DNA of 64,000 bases from a bacterium (GCA_021796235.1 JAJYOJ010000003.1:1-64000), one strand, 5' to 3'. Positions 25,899-35,996 are shown, numbered from the stretch's first letter. The notes: generated from the sequence alone by a model not told the origin. Numbers and translations: made by a program.

Positions 25899-26732
25899 TT
25901 ATAGCCTAATATCCTTTAAAATATCCAAATTCTTTTTATCTGGTCCGTTGCCGTCAAATCCCGGAGTTTCAATGATAAAAGGTAAATGTTTTGTTTTCGG
26001 ATGGCGGAGCAGGAGTTGGAAAGTCCCAAACGGGACAGTTCCTTTTCCAATATTTTCATGTCGATCTCTTCCCGAGTTGAAAGGATCGCGGCTATCGTTA
26101 AAATGAAAAAGTTCAAGCCTTTTTAAGCCAATTTTTGCAGCAAATTTGTCTAAAAATATCTCGAGTTTTCCTTCCGTAGATAGATCATACCCGGCAGAAT
26201 AAAGATGGCAGGTATCAAGACAGACTCTGACACGTTCGCTTCCGACATCATTCACAATTTCAGCAATTTCTTCCAAACTCCTTCCGATCTTTTTATTACC
26301 GGCATTTTCGATAATAAAAAGTGATTCGTCTGTAGTCTCTTTTAATATCTCTTTTATATGAGTTATTAAAGCAGAATATTTTTCCTCAGTTTTATGTTTT
26401 TTAAATGATCCGAGATGAACAACGCTTCCTTTAATTCCGAGTTTTGAAGCGACTGAAAGTTCAGAGATGATTGACAACTTTGAAAGGTGGCCAATCTTTC
26501 CTTCCTCCGCAAGATTTATGAGATAGGATGCGTGAAAATAGACAGGATCAATCTTCAGTTCCGATTTGAGTTTAAGGAAAGAATAAGCTGTTTTTTCATC
26601 AATCTTTGCAAAGCTCCAACCGCGGGGTAAAGTTGAAAAAACCTGCAAACAATTTCCTCCTATAGCAACAATTTTATGAAGGGCATTTTCATAGCCTCCT
26701 GAGATAGATAGATGAGCTCCAAGTTTTGTCAT
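25899..26732 (-). CDS. nfo: Endonuclease IV (AP endonuclease)
   Basis: A 277-residue TIM-barrel enzyme that cuts DNA at abasic sites. Family motifs include GAHLSISGG near the start, SLEEIAEI, CLDTCHLYSAGYD, FHFNDSRDPFNSGRDRHENIGKG split around its zinc ligands, and a final FIIETPGF. All nine-ligand landmarks that I can recognise are present. A TATAAT box (26746-26741) ends 8 bases before the ATG, divergent from the hrcA promoter in a 67-base intergenic region. Confidence 0.94.
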   Translation of the reverse strand: MTKLGAHLSISGGYENALHKIVAIGGNCLQVFSTLPRGWSFAKIDEKTAYSFLKLKSELKIDPVYFHASYLINLAEEGKIGHLSKLSIISELSVASKLGIKGSVVHLGSFKKHKTEEKYSALITHIKEILKETTDESLFIIENAGNKKIGRSLEEIAEIVNDVGSERVRVCLDTCHLYSAGYDLSTEGKLEIFLDKFAAKIGLKRLELFHFNDSRDPFNSGRDRHENIGKGTVPFGTFQLLLRHPKTKHLPFIIETPGFDGNGPDKKNLDILKDIRL

Positions 26733-26740
26733 TCGCCAAT

Positions 26741-26746
26741 ATTATA
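26741..26746 (-). promoter_or_regulatory. -10 box of nfo
   Basis: TATAAT on the minus strand, 8 bases before the nfo ATG at 26732. No good -35 is seen. It is 12 bases from the -35 of the divergent hrcA promoter. Confidence 0.5.
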
Positions 26747-26758
26747 CAAATTTTCCCC

Positions 26759-26796
26759 TTGACATCGATTAGCAGACATAGTATAGTATTGCTAAT
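26759..26796 (+). promoter_or_regulatory. hrcA operon promoter with CIRCE-like operator
   Basis: TTGACA 26759-26764 and TATAGT 26782-26787 are 17 bases apart. Across the -10 lies an inverted repeat TTAGCA 26769-26774 / TGCTAA 26790-26795 with 15 bases between, exactly the geometry of CIRCE (TTAGCACTC-N9-GAGTGCTAA), although the inner CTC/GAG triplets are not kept. HrcA binding here would block the promoter. The hrcA ATG at 26800 follows the repeat by 4 bases, so the leader is very short. Confidence 0.75.
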
Positions 26797-26799
26797 CCA

Positions 26800-27540
26800 A
26801 TGGAAGACTTAACTCAAAGACAGATCGATATTTTGCGAGCCATTATCAAAGAGTATACGGAGAGTGGTAATGCAGTGGGGTCGGAAATTTTAGAGAAAAA
26901 ATATAAACTCGGCGTTTCCCCTGCTACCATACGGAATGAGATGGTAGAGCTTGCTAAAAAAGGCTATCTAAAAAAAACACATTTTTCTTCAGGTAGGGTT
27001 CCTTCACCCAAAGGCTTTCGTTTTTACATCAAAAACCTGATGAAGGAAAAAGAGCTTACGACCTCCGATGAGGTCTCCTACAAAAACAGCGTCTGGGATG
27101 AGCGGAATGAGGCGCATCGCTTATTGTCACAGGCAACCAAGACTCTTTCGCAAAAGACTTCACTTCTCTCACTGGTTGCTACCAATGTGGGCGATGTTTA
27201 CTATTCAGGCGTTTCTAATCTCCTCAACACGCAGGAGTTTTTTAATCTGGAACTGTCAAAAAATTTATTTGAAAGATTGGATGAAGTTCAGTTTTGGGAA
27301 AGAATTCTTGACAGATTTCCCAGACTAGAGGAGGAAATTCTTTACATATTGGGCGAAGAAGATTTTGGCGACCCAGTCTTTGAAGGGTGTGCAAGTGTCT
27401 TTGGCGAATTCCAGGGCAACAAGATTAAGGGGATTATTGGTGTGGTTGGTCCAAAAAGAATGTATTATGAAGTTGTTATACCACAGATAAAGTACTTCTC
27501 TTCCCTTTTAGGAGATATCATTAAAAATCAGGGACTGTAA
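26800..27540 (+). CDS. hrcA: Heat-inducible repressor HrcA
   Basis: A 246-residue repressor of chaperone genes. The N-terminal winged helix (TQRQIDILRAIIKEYTESG, SPATIRNEM, GYLKKTHFSSGRVPS) is well conserved. The C-terminal part ends in a VVGPKRMYYEVVIPQIKYF segment typical of HrcA. Most HrcA proteins are ~340 residues, so the middle GAF-like/dimerisation region is shortened. It heads hrcA-grpE-dnaK-dnaJ behind a CIRCE-like operator, so autoregulation is expected. Confidence 0.92.
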   Translation: MEDLTQRQIDILRAIIKEYTESGNAVGSEILEKKYKLGVSPATIRNEMVELAKKGYLKKTHFSSGRVPSPKGFRFYIKNLMKEKELTTSDEVSYKNSVWDERNEAHRLLSQATKTLSQKTSLLSLVATNVGDVYYSGVSNLLNTQEFFNLELSKNLFERLDEVQFWERILDRFPRLEEEILYILGEEDFGDPVFEGCASVFGEFQGNKIKGIIGVVGPKRMYYEVVIPQIKYFSSLLGDIIKNQGL

Positions 27541-27550
27541 AGTAATTCTT

Positions 27551-28006
27551 ATGATAGATGATCAGAAAGTTAAAAAAGATGAGGTGACAAAACTTAAAAA
27601 AGAAGTTGAGGAGTATAAGAATAAATATTACCGCGCCTTGGCAGACTATCAGAACTTTGAAAAAAGAGCCAATGAAGAAAAATTGAATTTTGAAAAGGCC
27701 GGCGAAGCGAAATTTATTTTAAAACTCTTGCCAGTTATAGATCATATTGGAAAAGCCGAAGTATTTATCAAGGATGAAGGATTACGAATTGTTAAAGAAA
27801 GTTTTTTTAGTTTTTTGAAAGAGACGGGGGTTGAGGAAATTGCAATTTTGGGGAAAGAGTTTGATCCGCATCTAGCCGAAGCAATCGATATGGTCCCTGG
27901 AGAAAAAGACAATATAGTCGTTGAAGTTTTACGAAACGGTTATAAGTTCCAAGGAAAAATTTTACGAGTTGCACAGGTGAAAGTGAGTAAAAAAGTTAAA
28001 AATTAA
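27551..28006 (+). CDS. grpE: Nucleotide exchange factor GrpE
   Basis: A 151-residue GrpE: an N-terminal long coiled coil (VTKLKKEVEEYKNKYYRALADYQNF), followed by the four-helix/beta-wing part with LLPVIDHIGKA and a final GYKFQGKILRVAQVKVSK. It releases ADP from DnaK. It is co-transcribed, 10 bases after hrcA and 18 bases before dnaK. Confidence 0.94.
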   Translation: MIDDQKVKKDEVTKLKKEVEEYKNKYYRALADYQNFEKRANEEKLNFEKAGEAKFILKLLPVIDHIGKAEVFIKDEGLRIVKESFFSFLKETGVEEIAILGKEFDPHLAEAIDMVPGEKDNIVVEVLRNGYKFQGKILRVAQVKVSKKVKN

Positions 28007-28024
28007 AAGTTATATTTTAATCTT

Positions 28025-29926
28025 ATGGCAAAAATAATCGGCATCGATCTTGGTACAACGAATTCTTGTGTCGCAGTTATGGAGGGTGGAAAGCCTAAAG
28101 TTATCTATTCACAAGAAGGCAGAAACGTTTTTCCTTCGGTGGTCGACCCAATCAAACATATTGTCGGCGATGTTGCAAAACGACAGATGGTTATCAACCC
28201 GAAAAACACAATTTTTTCCATCAAACGTTTAATGGGGCGACGCTATTCGGATCCATCAGTTAAGTATGATATGAAATGGTTACCATATAAAATCGTAGAC
28301 GGAAGAGATCACATGGCAGATGTCGAAGTCGACGGGAAAACCTTTACTCCGCAGGAAATTTCGGCAATGATTTTACAAAAAATAAAGACCGATGCAGAAG
28401 CATATTTAGGCGAAAAGGTAGGGAAAGCCGTCATTACGGTGCCTGCTTACTTTGATGATTCACAGCGCCAGGCAACTAAACAAGCTGGAGAAATCGCAGG
28501 GCTGGAAGTTGTTAGGATATTGAATGAACCAACAGCTGCCGCATTGGCTTATGGTCTGGATAAAAAACACGCCCACACGATTGCTGTTTACGATTTAGGA
28601 GGAGGTACATTCGATATCACAGTTTTGGAGTTGGGTGAAGGAGTATTCCAAGTTAAAGCCACAAACGGTGATACGCATTTGGGTGGAGATGATTTCGATA
28701 AGATAATACTTGATTATTTAGCTGATGAGTTCAAGAAAGAAAACGGCGTTGATCTCCGTAAAGATGCGCAAGCCCTGCAGCGACTGCGAGATGCAGCCGA
28801 GAAGGCGAAGATAGAGCTTTCTTCATCAATGGAAGCCGAGGTAAATTTACCTTTTATCACAGTAAAAGACAACCAGCCGCAACATATGGTTATGAAATTG
28901 ACGCGGGCAAAATTGGAATCATTGGTCGGAGATCTCATCACTAAAACCTTCGATCCAGTCAAAGCCTGTCTCAAGGACGCGAAAGTTGATGTATCCAAGA
29001 TAGAAGAAGTAGTTTTAGTTGGAGGAATGACACGCATGCCGAAAGTAATAGAAGAGGTTAAAAAATTCTTTGGTAAAGAACCAAATCGTTCGGTAAACCC
29101 GGATGAGGTTGTAGCTGTTGGAGCAGCCATTCAAGCCGGGGTTCTGACCGGAGAAACAAAGGATGTGGTTTTGTTGGATGTGACCCCACTGACATTAGGT
29201 GTTGAAACCCTAGGTGGAGTATTGACACCAATGATTACGCGTAATACTACCATACCAACCTCAAAAAGTGAGATTTATTCAACCGCAGGCGATAATCAGA
29301 CGCAAGTAGAGATTCATATATTACAGGGAGAGCGTCCAATGGCCCGTGATAATAAATCACTGGGTCGATTTATCCTTGAGGGTATTCCGCCGGCGCCGCG
29401 TGGAGTTCCGCAAATTGAGGTAACTTTTGATATCGACGCAAACGGAATTTTAACGGTAACTGCAAAAGATAAAGCCACAGGAAAAGCTCAAACTATAAAA
29501 ATAACCGGTTCAACCGGCTTAACCAAAGACGAGATCGAAAAGATGAAGGAAGAGGCGGAAAAAAATGCTGAAAAAGATAAAGAAGAAAAAGAGAAGATTG
29601 ATGTTCGCAACAAGGCCGACAATATGATTTATGTCGCGGAAAAATCACTGAAGGATGCTGGCGATAAAGCGCCTAAGGATGTCAAAGAGTCAATTGAGAA
29701 AAAGATGAAAGACCTTAAAGATATTTTGGAAAAGGGAAGCTCCTCGGATATTGAGAATAAGACAAAAGACCTTTCTGACGAGCTTTCCAAGATTGGTCAG
29801 TATATGTATAATCAACCGGGCCAAGAGAGCCGGGCCCCAAGCGGTGAAGAGAAGAAATCCGCCCCCGATAAATCTACGGCGGACAAGGATAAAAAAAATG
29901 TAGAAGAAGGAGAAGTAGTTAATTAA
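28025..29926 (+). CDS. dnaK: Hsp70 chaperone DnaK
   Basis: A 633-residue Hsp70. The ATPase domain begins [19 protein letters not shown] and includes [27 protein letters not shown] and [12 protein letters not shown]. The linker is [15 protein letters not shown]. The substrate-binding domain and helical lid follow, with a Lys/Glu-rich tail (ending EEGEVVN). Length and motifs are normal. It works with the GrpE and DnaJ encoded on either side. Confidence 0.97.
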   Translation: MAKIIGIDLGTTNSCVAVMEGGKPKVIYSQEGRNVFPSVVDPIKHIVGDVAKRQMVINPKNTIFSIKRLMGRRYSDPSVKYDMKWLPYKIVDGRDHMADVEVDGKTFTPQEISAMILQKIKTDAEAYLGEKVGKAVITVPAYFDDSQRQATKQAGEIAGLEVVRILNEPTAAALAYGLDKKHAHTIAVYDLGGGTFDITVLELGEGVFQVKATNGDTHLGGDDFDKIILDYLADEFKKENGVDLRKDAQALQRLRDAAEKAKIELSSSMEAEVNLPFITVKDNQPQHMVMKLTRAKLESLVGDLITKTFDPVKACLKDAKVDVSKIEEVVLVGGMTRMPKVIEEVKKFFGKEPNRSVNPDEVVAVGAAIQAGVLTGETKDVVLLDVTPLTLGVETLGGVLTPMITRNTTIPTSKSEIYSTAGDNQTQVEIHILQGERPMARDNKSLGRFILEGIPPAPRGVPQIEVTFDIDANGILTVTAKDKATGKAQTIKITGSTGLTKDEIEKMKEEAEKNAEKDKEEKEKIDVRNKADNMIYVAEKSLKDAGDKAPKDVKESIEKKMKDLKDILEKGSSSDIENKTKDLSDELSKIGQYMYNQPGQESRAPSGEEKKSAPDKSTADKDKKNVEEGEVVN

Positions 29927-29934
29927 AATGTGAT

Positions 29935-30807
29935 ATGGCCGACTATTATGAGATTCTTGGAGTTTCTAAAGGAGCAACAGCGCAAGAAATTAAAACCGCT
30001 TATAGGAAGCAGGCTTTAAAATGGCATCCCGACCGGAATAAATCAGCTGGAGCCAACGAAAAGTTTAAGGAAATAAATAAAGCTTTTGAAGTGTTATCCG
30101 ACTCGAAAAAGAAAGAGATGTATGACCAATATGGTGAAGCAGCTTTTCAACGTGGTATGCCGGGTGCCGGTGGATCTCAGGGTTACGCTTACGGTCAAGG
30201 TCCGTTTACCTATACCTATACAAATACGGGAGGAGAAGGTTCGCCCTTCGAGAACGTCGATTTCGGTGGTTTTTCAGACCCATTTGAAATATTCGAACAA
30301 TTTTTCGGATTTCAATCCCCTTTTTCAACCGGAAGAAAACGATCGGTACGTTCTGTTTACGAAATCAATTTAACATTCGATGAGGCGGTAAAAGGCGTTA
30401 CCAAAGAAACCGTAATCAAAGGCGATAGAAAAACAATCAAGATTCCGGCCGGAGTTGATTCGGGGATGAGGATAAGATTTTCGGACTTTGATCTAGTCGT
30501 AAATGTGGCCGGTCACCCGCACTTTAAACGCCAGGGCCAGGATATTTACCTGGAAAAAGAAATTTCCTACCCATTGGCAGTTTTGGGAGGCACTGTGGAA
30601 GCTATAACAATCGATGGGGATGTACGTTTACGGGTCCGACCAGGGACACAATCCGGGACAACGGTTCGTTTACGTGGTCAGGGTGTCCCCTATCCTAACA
30701 GTTCTCGGCGCGGGGATGAATATGTGATTTTTAAAGTTACAGTTCCCCAACAGGTTTCTTCAAAAGTCAAAAAATTGCTAGAAGAACTCCAAAGAGATAT
30801 TTCCTAA
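29935..30807 (+). CDS. dnaJ: DnaJ-family co-chaperone without zinc-finger domain
   Basis: A 290-residue J-protein. It has an N-terminal J domain with HPD ([11 protein letters not shown]), a Gly/Phe-rich region (about 75-125) and the C-terminal beta-barrel substrate domains ([33 protein letters not shown]). The four CxxCxGxG repeats of true DnaJ are absent, so in domain terms it is type II/CbpA-like even though it occupies the dnaJ position in the hrcA operon. It stimulates the ATPase of the DnaK encoded upstream. Confidence 0.93.
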   Translation: MADYYEILGVSKGATAQEIKTAYRKQALKWHPDRNKSAGANEKFKEINKAFEVLSDSKKKEMYDQYGEAAFQRGMPGAGGSQGYAYGQGPFTYTYTNTGGEGSPFENVDFGGFSDPFEIFEQFFGFQSPFSTGRKRSVRSVYEINLTFDEAVKGVTKETVIKGDRKTIKIPAGVDSGMRIRFSDFDLVVNVAGHPHFKRQGQDIYLEKEISYPLAVLGGTVEAITIDGDVRLRVRPGTQSGTTVRLRGQGVPYPNSSRRGDEYVIFKVTVPQQVSSKVKKLLEELQRDIS

Positions 30808-30821
30808 GTTTTTTGTAATGC

Positions 30822-31823
30822 ATGAAAATTCAAACCAGATTACAAAATATAAAAAACTACAAAATTTATCTCCAAGTCGAGGAAGCTTTACACGAATTTT
30901 TGCAGAAAAAAGGCTATTTCCGAGTTAATTTACCAGTTCTTTCACCCGCACTTATCCCCGAATCATATTTGGATGTATTTGCGACGGAATTCCATTTTTT
31001 AAACAACAAGGAGAAATTCTATCTTATTCCGGCACCCGAGCTTTTTTTAAAACGATTATTGGTTGCCGGCCTGGGTAACTGTTATAGTCTTAGTAAATGT
31101 TTCCGCAACTCAGAACTACCTTCTTCACTCCATTCGCCCGAATTTACGATGCTGGAATTTTATAGATTAGGCGCAAACTATATGGACGTTTCAGACGAAT
31201 TATTGGAACTGCTTCGTTTCATTGCGCAGAAACTTGATCGGAGAGATGAAATCATTTATCAAGGCAAAAAAATTTCATTTACAAAATGGGAAAAACTGTC
31301 TGTGACAGAAGCTTTTAAAAAATTCAGCCAAATTTCCCAAAACGAAATATTTGACGCTAAAATTTTCCTCAAAAAAGCTAAAACAAAAGGCTACAGGGTA
31401 GATGGTTTTAGTTATCAAGATATTTTTTCTCAGATCATTACACAGGAAATAGAACCACACTTAGGAAAAAATGGTTATGCAACATTACTTTATGACTATC
31501 CTTCCCAGATGTCAGCGCTTGCAAAATTGAAGCCCGATGGAAAGATTGCCGAACGGGTAGAATTTTATATCGACGGTATTGAAATTGGCGGGTGCTGCAC
31601 CGAACTTACTGATTGTAAAGAACAGGAATCTCGTTATGAGCGAGAAATCGAAGCGAAGAAAAAACTTGGCCAAACCGTGCATACAATTGACAAAGGCCTG
31701 ATAAGTGAATTAAAATATGGACTTGCGGATTGTACCGGATCTGGTGTCGGCTTCGATCGGCTGGCAATGATCTTCGCAAACGTAAAATCAATTAAAGAAT
31801 TACAGTTGATAAATATATTATGA
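30822..31823 (+). CDS. epmA: EF-P-lysine ligase EpmA-like (LysRS paralogue)
   Basis: A 333-residue class II synthetase core without an anticodon-binding domain, typical of EpmA/PoxA/GenX. It has the motif 1 region, motif 2 (CFRNSELPSSLHSPEFTMLEF), and motif 3 with GVGFDRLAM near the end. EpmA attaches beta-lysine or lysine to EF-P. The next gene, overlapping by 4 bases, is efp, which strongly supports this assignment over a lysyl-tRNA synthetase. No epmB (lysine aminomutase) is in the window. It follows dnaJ with a 14-base gap and may be part of the heat-shock transcript. Confidence 0.9.
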   Translation: MKIQTRLQNIKNYKIYLQVEEALHEFLQKKGYFRVNLPVLSPALIPESYLDVFATEFHFLNNKEKFYLIPAPELFLKRLLVAGLGNCYSLSKCFRNSELPSSLHSPEFTMLEFYRLGANYMDVSDELLELLRFIAQKLDRRDEIIYQGKKISFTKWEKLSVTEAFKKFSQISQNEIFDAKIFLKKAKTKGYRVDGFSYQDIFSQIITQEIEPHLGKNGYATLLYDYPSQMSALAKLKPDGKIAERVEFYIDGIEIGGCCTELTDCKEQESRYEREIEAKKKLGQTVHTIDKGLISELKYGLADCTGSGVGFDRLAMIFANVKSIKELQLINIL

Positions 31824-32386
31824 AAATAAATGCTGGCAATTTAAAAAAAGGTGATTTTATTTACCAACAAAATGAAATTTGGCAGGTTGTTAAAGCCGAA
31901 TTTTATTCTCCAGGCAAAGGGTCGGCGTTAATGAAATCAAGGATAAAAAATATGCTTACAGGAAAAAACGTCGATTATACCTATAAATCCAACGAACAGG
32001 TTGAAACAGTCGAAGTTGAAAGTATAGAAATGCAATACTTGTATAAGGATAGTGAAAATCTTTACTTCATGAATGAACGGACCTACAATCAGTATATAGT
32101 TCCGATCGGCCTGGTTGGTGAAGCGGCAAATTTCATCAAGGAAGGCGACAAAATTTTTGTTTACCTTCACGATGATAAACCCCTAAATGTCCGACCGCCA
32201 ATGAGCGTTAGGTTGAAAGTTATCGAGACAGATGATTCTGTTAAAGGCGATACTGCAACATCTGCAAAAAAACCAGCGACAGTAGAGACCGGTGTTATAG
32301 TAATGGTTCCGCTATTTGTCAATAAAAATGAAACCATAGTTGTCAATCCCGAGACAGGACAGTATGTTGAAAGAGTAAAATCATAA
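31820..32386 (+). CDS. efp: Elongation factor P
   Basis: A 188-residue EF-P that relieves ribosome stalling at polyproline. Domain I carries the modification loop YSPGKGSAL with acceptor lysine K33. Two OB-fold domains follow, and the end shows the usual NPETGQYVERVKS pattern. It is translationally coupled to epmA, so the modified form is likely to be used. The position near dnaJ is probably only an extension of the operon. Confidence 0.95.
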   Translation: MKINAGNLKKGDFIYQQNEIWQVVKAEFYSPGKGSALMKSRIKNMLTGKNVDYTYKSNEQVETVEVESIEMQYLYKDSENLYFMNERTYNQYIVPIGLVGEAANFIKEGDKIFVYLHDDKPLNVRPPMSVRLKVIETDDSVKGDTATSAKKPATVETGVIVMVPLFVNKNETIVVNPETGQYVERVKS

Positions 32387-32391
32387 AATAT

Positions 32392-33015
32392 ATGCTCTCG
32401 GTCGGAGATACATTAAAAACTGCAAGAAAAGAACAGGGTCTTACTTTATCTCAAATTGAAAAAGAGACAAAAATCCGCGAAAAATTCTTACGCCAAATTG
32501 AATTAAACCAATGGAACTTTGCTTCACGAGTCTATATAGCCGGCATAGTTAAAAATTATGCCGATTACCTAAATCTTGATAGCAAAAAAATGCTGGCTTT
32601 TTTTCGTAGAGATTACGAGAAGAAAGACGATGTACGTTTTAAAAGAAGAATTACTAGTGATTATTTGGTTCCAACAACCAAACGTTGGATAAGACTGGGA
32701 ATTGCTGCGATTTTTATTCTGTTCTTTTTATACTTTGGTTATCAACTTTTTCTTTATTTAAAACCACCAGTCGTTACAATTCTTCAGCCCAAGATAAAAA
32801 TATTTAACCAAGATACAAGCAGTATTGAAATTGTTGGCAAGACAGAAAAAGATGCCGTAGTCACCATTTTTGGCGAGCGGGTTTTTCAGGACAAAAACGG
32901 CATCTTTGATTATAATTTTCCTTTAAAAAACGGAAGAAATGTTTTATCAATTACGGTTGTCGGAGCTAATGGAAAACAGACTATTTTTCAAACGTTTTTT
33001 TATAAAAAATCTTGA
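32392..33015 (+). CDS. RodZ-like membrane protein with N-terminal HTH
   Basis: A 207-residue protein. Residues 1-65 form a RodZ-type helix-turn-helix (GDTLKTARKEQGLTLSQIEKET and YIAGIVKNYADYL). A basic juxtamembrane stretch and one transmembrane helix (about 103-122, IRLGIAAIFILFFLYFGYQLF) follow, then an external Ig-like beta domain (about 128-205). In model bacteria RodZ links the MreB cytoskeleton to the elongation machinery; whether MreB exists here is unknown. The 3' end overlaps radA by 35 bases, convergently. Confidence 0.82.
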   Translation: MLSVGDTLKTARKEQGLTLSQIEKETKIREKFLRQIELNQWNFASRVYIAGIVKNYADYLNLDSKKMLAFFRRDYEKKDDVRFKRRITSDYLVPTTKRWIRLGIAAIFILFFLYFGYQLFLYLKPPVVTILQPKIKIFNQDTSSIEIVGKTEKDAVVTIFGERVFQDKNGIFDYNFPLKNGRNVLSITVVGANGKQTIFQTFFYKKS

Positions 33016-34291
33016 TAAGATCTTTAACGTTTTTTAGATTAGCAGAAGAGTAAATTTTTTCAAAGCCTAACCGCTTTGCCTCTTGAATAATTTTATTTTC
33101 AAAATAAACGCTTCTAATTTCGCCCTGCAATCCAACCTCGCCGATATAGAGAGAATTTTTCGGAAGAGGCGTATCTTTATAGGAAGATAAAATTGAAGCA
33201 ATAAAACCAAGGTCGGAAGCTGTTGACTTGATGGTAAAACCGCCAATTACGTTCGCGTAGACGTCGAAATATTTATCTAAAGGGAAATTCAGCTGTTTTT
33301 TAATTACCGCCAGAAGTAGTAAAGTTTTGTTATAGTCGAGGCCCTTAATCACACGCCGTGGAACAGGCAGTGCAGTAGAAACGGCTAGAGTTTGAATCTC
33401 AAAAAAAAGCGGCCGATGACCTTCGACTACACCAACAGTAGCCCTGCCAGGAGCAATATCAGTTGACTCTTCCAAGAAAACTGCCGGGTTGGCAACTTCT
33501 TTCAGACCATTTTCCCGCATCTCAAAAATGCCGATCTCGTCAGTTGGACCGAATCTGTTTTTATTGGCACGTAGCAAACGAAAATGTGAAACTTTTTCAC
33601 CCTCAAAATCAATTACGCAGTCTACTAAATGCTCAAGAGTTTTTGGTCCGGCTGCCTCACCTTCTTTTGTGACATGACCGATAATAAGAGTCGTAATTTT
33701 GGTTTTTTTAGCAAGCATTATTAATTTTTTTGTTACTTCCTTGAGTTGATTTATGCTTCCGTGAGAAGAGTCGATATCTTTTGAGTACATAGTTTGAATT
33801 GAATCGATGACAAGAATATCAGGTTTTTCGTCAAGATTTTCGATGCTTTCTATGATCCCCTCGATTTGCGTATCGTTGGAAAAAAGAAAGTCAGCAAAAT
33901 TAATTCCAAGTCTTTCGGCTCTGTCCTTAACCTGTTCGGCTGATTCCTCCCCCGAAAAATATATTGGTGAGAGTTTTTGGAGTGACTGTAATACAATTGT
34001 TGATTTACCGATACCCGGCTCGCCGGTTAGGAGAATAACTTCACCAGGGACAAATCCTCCACCCAAAACTCTATCGAATTCATAAATTCCAGAAGGTAAA
34101 CGTACAATTTTTTGCGATTTAATTTTTATCAAAGCGGTAAGAGTTACTTTTTTAACCCCTTCGTTTTTATCCTTACTTTTAGTTTCAAACGCTGGTTGTT
34201 CTTTAAGCGTATTCCATTTTCCACAATCACGGCAGCGTCCGATCCACGAACCCGAGCCATAACCGCAATTGCTGCAAATAAAAAATGCCAT
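32981..34291 (-). CDS. radA: DNA repair protein RadA (Sms)
   Basis: A 436-residue RecA-like helicase of recombination. It has an N-terminal zinc finger (C6, C9, C20, C23), Walker A GEPGIGKST, the RadA-specific KNRFG motif, and a C-terminal Lon-like domain (GGFTIKSTASDLGF, GEVGLQGEIRSV). All diagnostic parts are present at normal length. It is 4 bases downstream of argS on the same strand. Confidence 0.95.
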   Translation of the reverse strand: MAFFICSNCGYGSGSWIGRCRDCGKWNTLKEQPAFETKSKDKNEGVKKVTLTALIKIKSQKIVRLPSGIYEFDRVLGGGFVPGEVILLTGEPGIGKSTIVLQSLQKLSPIYFSGEESAEQVKDRAERLGINFADFLFSNDTQIEGIIESIENLDEKPDILVIDSIQTMYSKDIDSSHGSINQLKEVTKKLIMLAKKTKITTLIIGHVTKEGEAAGPKTLEHLVDCVIDFEGEKVSHFRLLRANKNRFGPTDEIGIFEMRENGLKEVANPAVFLEESTDIAPGRATVGVVEGHRPLFFEIQTLAVSTALPVPRRVIKGLDYNKTLLLLAVIKKQLNFPLDKYFDVYANVIGGFTIKSTASDLGFIASILSSYKDTPLPKNSLYIGEVGLQGEIRSVYFENKIIQEAKRLGFEKIYSSANLKNVKDLIKIFYKKTFEK

Positions 34292-34295
34292 ATTA

Positions 34296-35996
34296 CTACA
34301 TCTTGTTGACGGTCTCTATTCCCAAAAGATAAAGGCCTTGTTTGATAATGTTTCCGACTGCTTTAGTTAAGATGAGACGAAAATGTTTTGTTTCTCCCTC
34401 ACTTTTAAGAATTGGATGTTTTTGGTAAAAAAGATTGTATTTTGATGCCAAATCATAAAGGTAGTTGGCAATATAATTTGGGGCTAAATCTTTACCGGAC
34501 TTTCGAACAATGTCAGTAAATTGATAAAACATGCGCAAAAGATCGTTTTCTTCTTTTGTTATTTTTAAATTGGCGAATTTCTTTCTTGCTGATACATCAG
34601 CCTTTTCAAGAACACTTTGCGTTCGGACATAAGTATAGATAATATATGGGCCGGAATTTCCTTCGAGAGAAATCGATTCAGCAAAATCAAAAGCTATTTG
34701 CGCAAAAACGTTGTTTTTGAGAAATGAATATTTTACCGACGCGACAGCTAAAATTTCCGCCGTATTTTTATCGCACTTAAATGTCTGCACTATTTTTTTC
34801 TTAGCCTGGTCAATTACCCACTCAGCTTCGATCACTAATCCTGTTCGTGAAGACATTTTTCCCGATTTTAATTTAACCCATTCATAAGCAAGATGATACT
34901 GTTTGTTTTTAAATTTCTTTGCATCGAGAAGTTCTTCAACCTTAAATGTGACGTTAAAAAAACTTTTTTGTTCCGGGGTTACTATATGAATGCATTTATC
35001 CAGTTCGCCAAATTCGGAGAACTCTTTTTCCGCCAAAGCCAGTTCTTTGCCTTCATAAGTTGGATAACCAAAGCTATTTATAAATACCCGCGTATCAAGT
35101 CCATATTCCTTACCGATGAAAATCAGAGCACCTTCACTCTTTTTCAAGATGTTTTTTTCCTCCGCAGCTTTGCAGATTTCAACGCCTCTTTTGGCAAATT
35201 CGCTCTCCGGATATAACCTATCGAACTTTGTATAAACCCGTTTATAAATTTCGGAAAAATATTCAAAACTCCAATTTTTTGTCTCTTTCCAAAGCGGGAC
35301 AACATCACCTTTTTGGTTATAGATCATCCCGTTTATATTTATTATTTGGTTTTTATACTCTACGCTTTCATCGTAGGCAACCTGACCTTTGGCATAGGCG
35401 TCACCGAGGAATTTTATTCGTTCATGAAGAGGTGAGTTTCTGATTTTATTTAACTCGCCTTGGGAAGTTTTATATTTAATGTACCAAAGACATTTAGCGA
35501 TATGTAGTCCCACGTCACCTTGATAATTTGATCTAATTACGCTGTTGCCACTAGCCTGCAAAATTCGAACGAGTGATTCGCCAATAGAAATATTGCGCAG
35601 ATGGCCGATATGAAAAAGTTTATGCGTATTTGGATGAGCAAACTCAATCATAAGCTTTTTTAGCGGTCCCAGGGAATACGGAGAAAAAGTTATTTTGTCC
35701 TCGCTCGTTTTAACGGCAACATCTAAAAGGTAGTTCTGGGAAAGCCAGAGATTGATAAACCCGGGTTTTATCACCTCGACTTTTTCTATTAATTCATTTT
35801 GGCTTAGGTTTTCAGAGATTTTTTCGGCTATTTCGACCGGATTTTTTTTAAGATTTTTTGCAACTTTAAGGGCAATACTTGTTGAATAGTCGCCAAATTG
35901 GGGATTAGCCGGATGTTCCAATTCAACCTGAATATTTTTTACTCCAGCTTTTTCGCTAGCCGATTGTAGTAATTTAGCCACCTCTTCTTTAATCAT
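34296..35996 (-). CDS. argS: Arginyl-tRNA synthetase
   Basis: A 566-residue class I synthetase. It has an N-terminal additional domain, HIGH at 129-132 (KLFHIGHLRN), and a KMSK equivalent KMSSRTG. The C-terminal DALR-type anticodon-binding domain (about 440-566) includes GNSGPYIIYTYVRTQSVL. It charges tRNA-Arg. The gene is divergent from the PEGA-protein gene, and its ATG lies just after AT-rich -10-like sequence. Confidence 0.95.
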   Translation of the reverse strand: MIKEEVAKLLQSASEKAGVKNIQVELEHPANPQFGDYSTSIALKVAKNLKKNPVEIAEKISENLSQNELIEKVEVIKPGFINLWLSQNYLLDVAVKTSEDKITFSPYSLGPLKKLMIEFAHPNTHKLFHIGHLRNISIGESLVRILQASGNSVIRSNYQGDVGLHIAKCLWYIKYKTSQGELNKIRNSPLHERIKFLGDAYAKGQVAYDESVEYKNQIININGMIYNQKGDVVPLWKETKNWSFEYFSEIYKRVYTKFDRLYPESEFAKRGVEICKAAEEKNILKKSEGALIFIGKEYGLDTRVFINSFGYPTYEGKELALAEKEFSEFGELDKCIHIVTPEQKSFFNVTFKVEELLDAKKFKNKQYHLAYEWVKLKSGKMSSRTGLVIEAEWVIDQAKKKIVQTFKCDKNTAEILAVASVKYSFLKNNVFAQIAFDFAESISLEGNSGPYIIYTYVRTQSVLEKADVSARKKFANLKITKEENDLLRMFYQFTDIVRKSGKDLAPNYIANYLYDLASKYNLFYQKHPILKSEGETKHFRLILTKAVGNIIKQGLYLLGIETVNKM

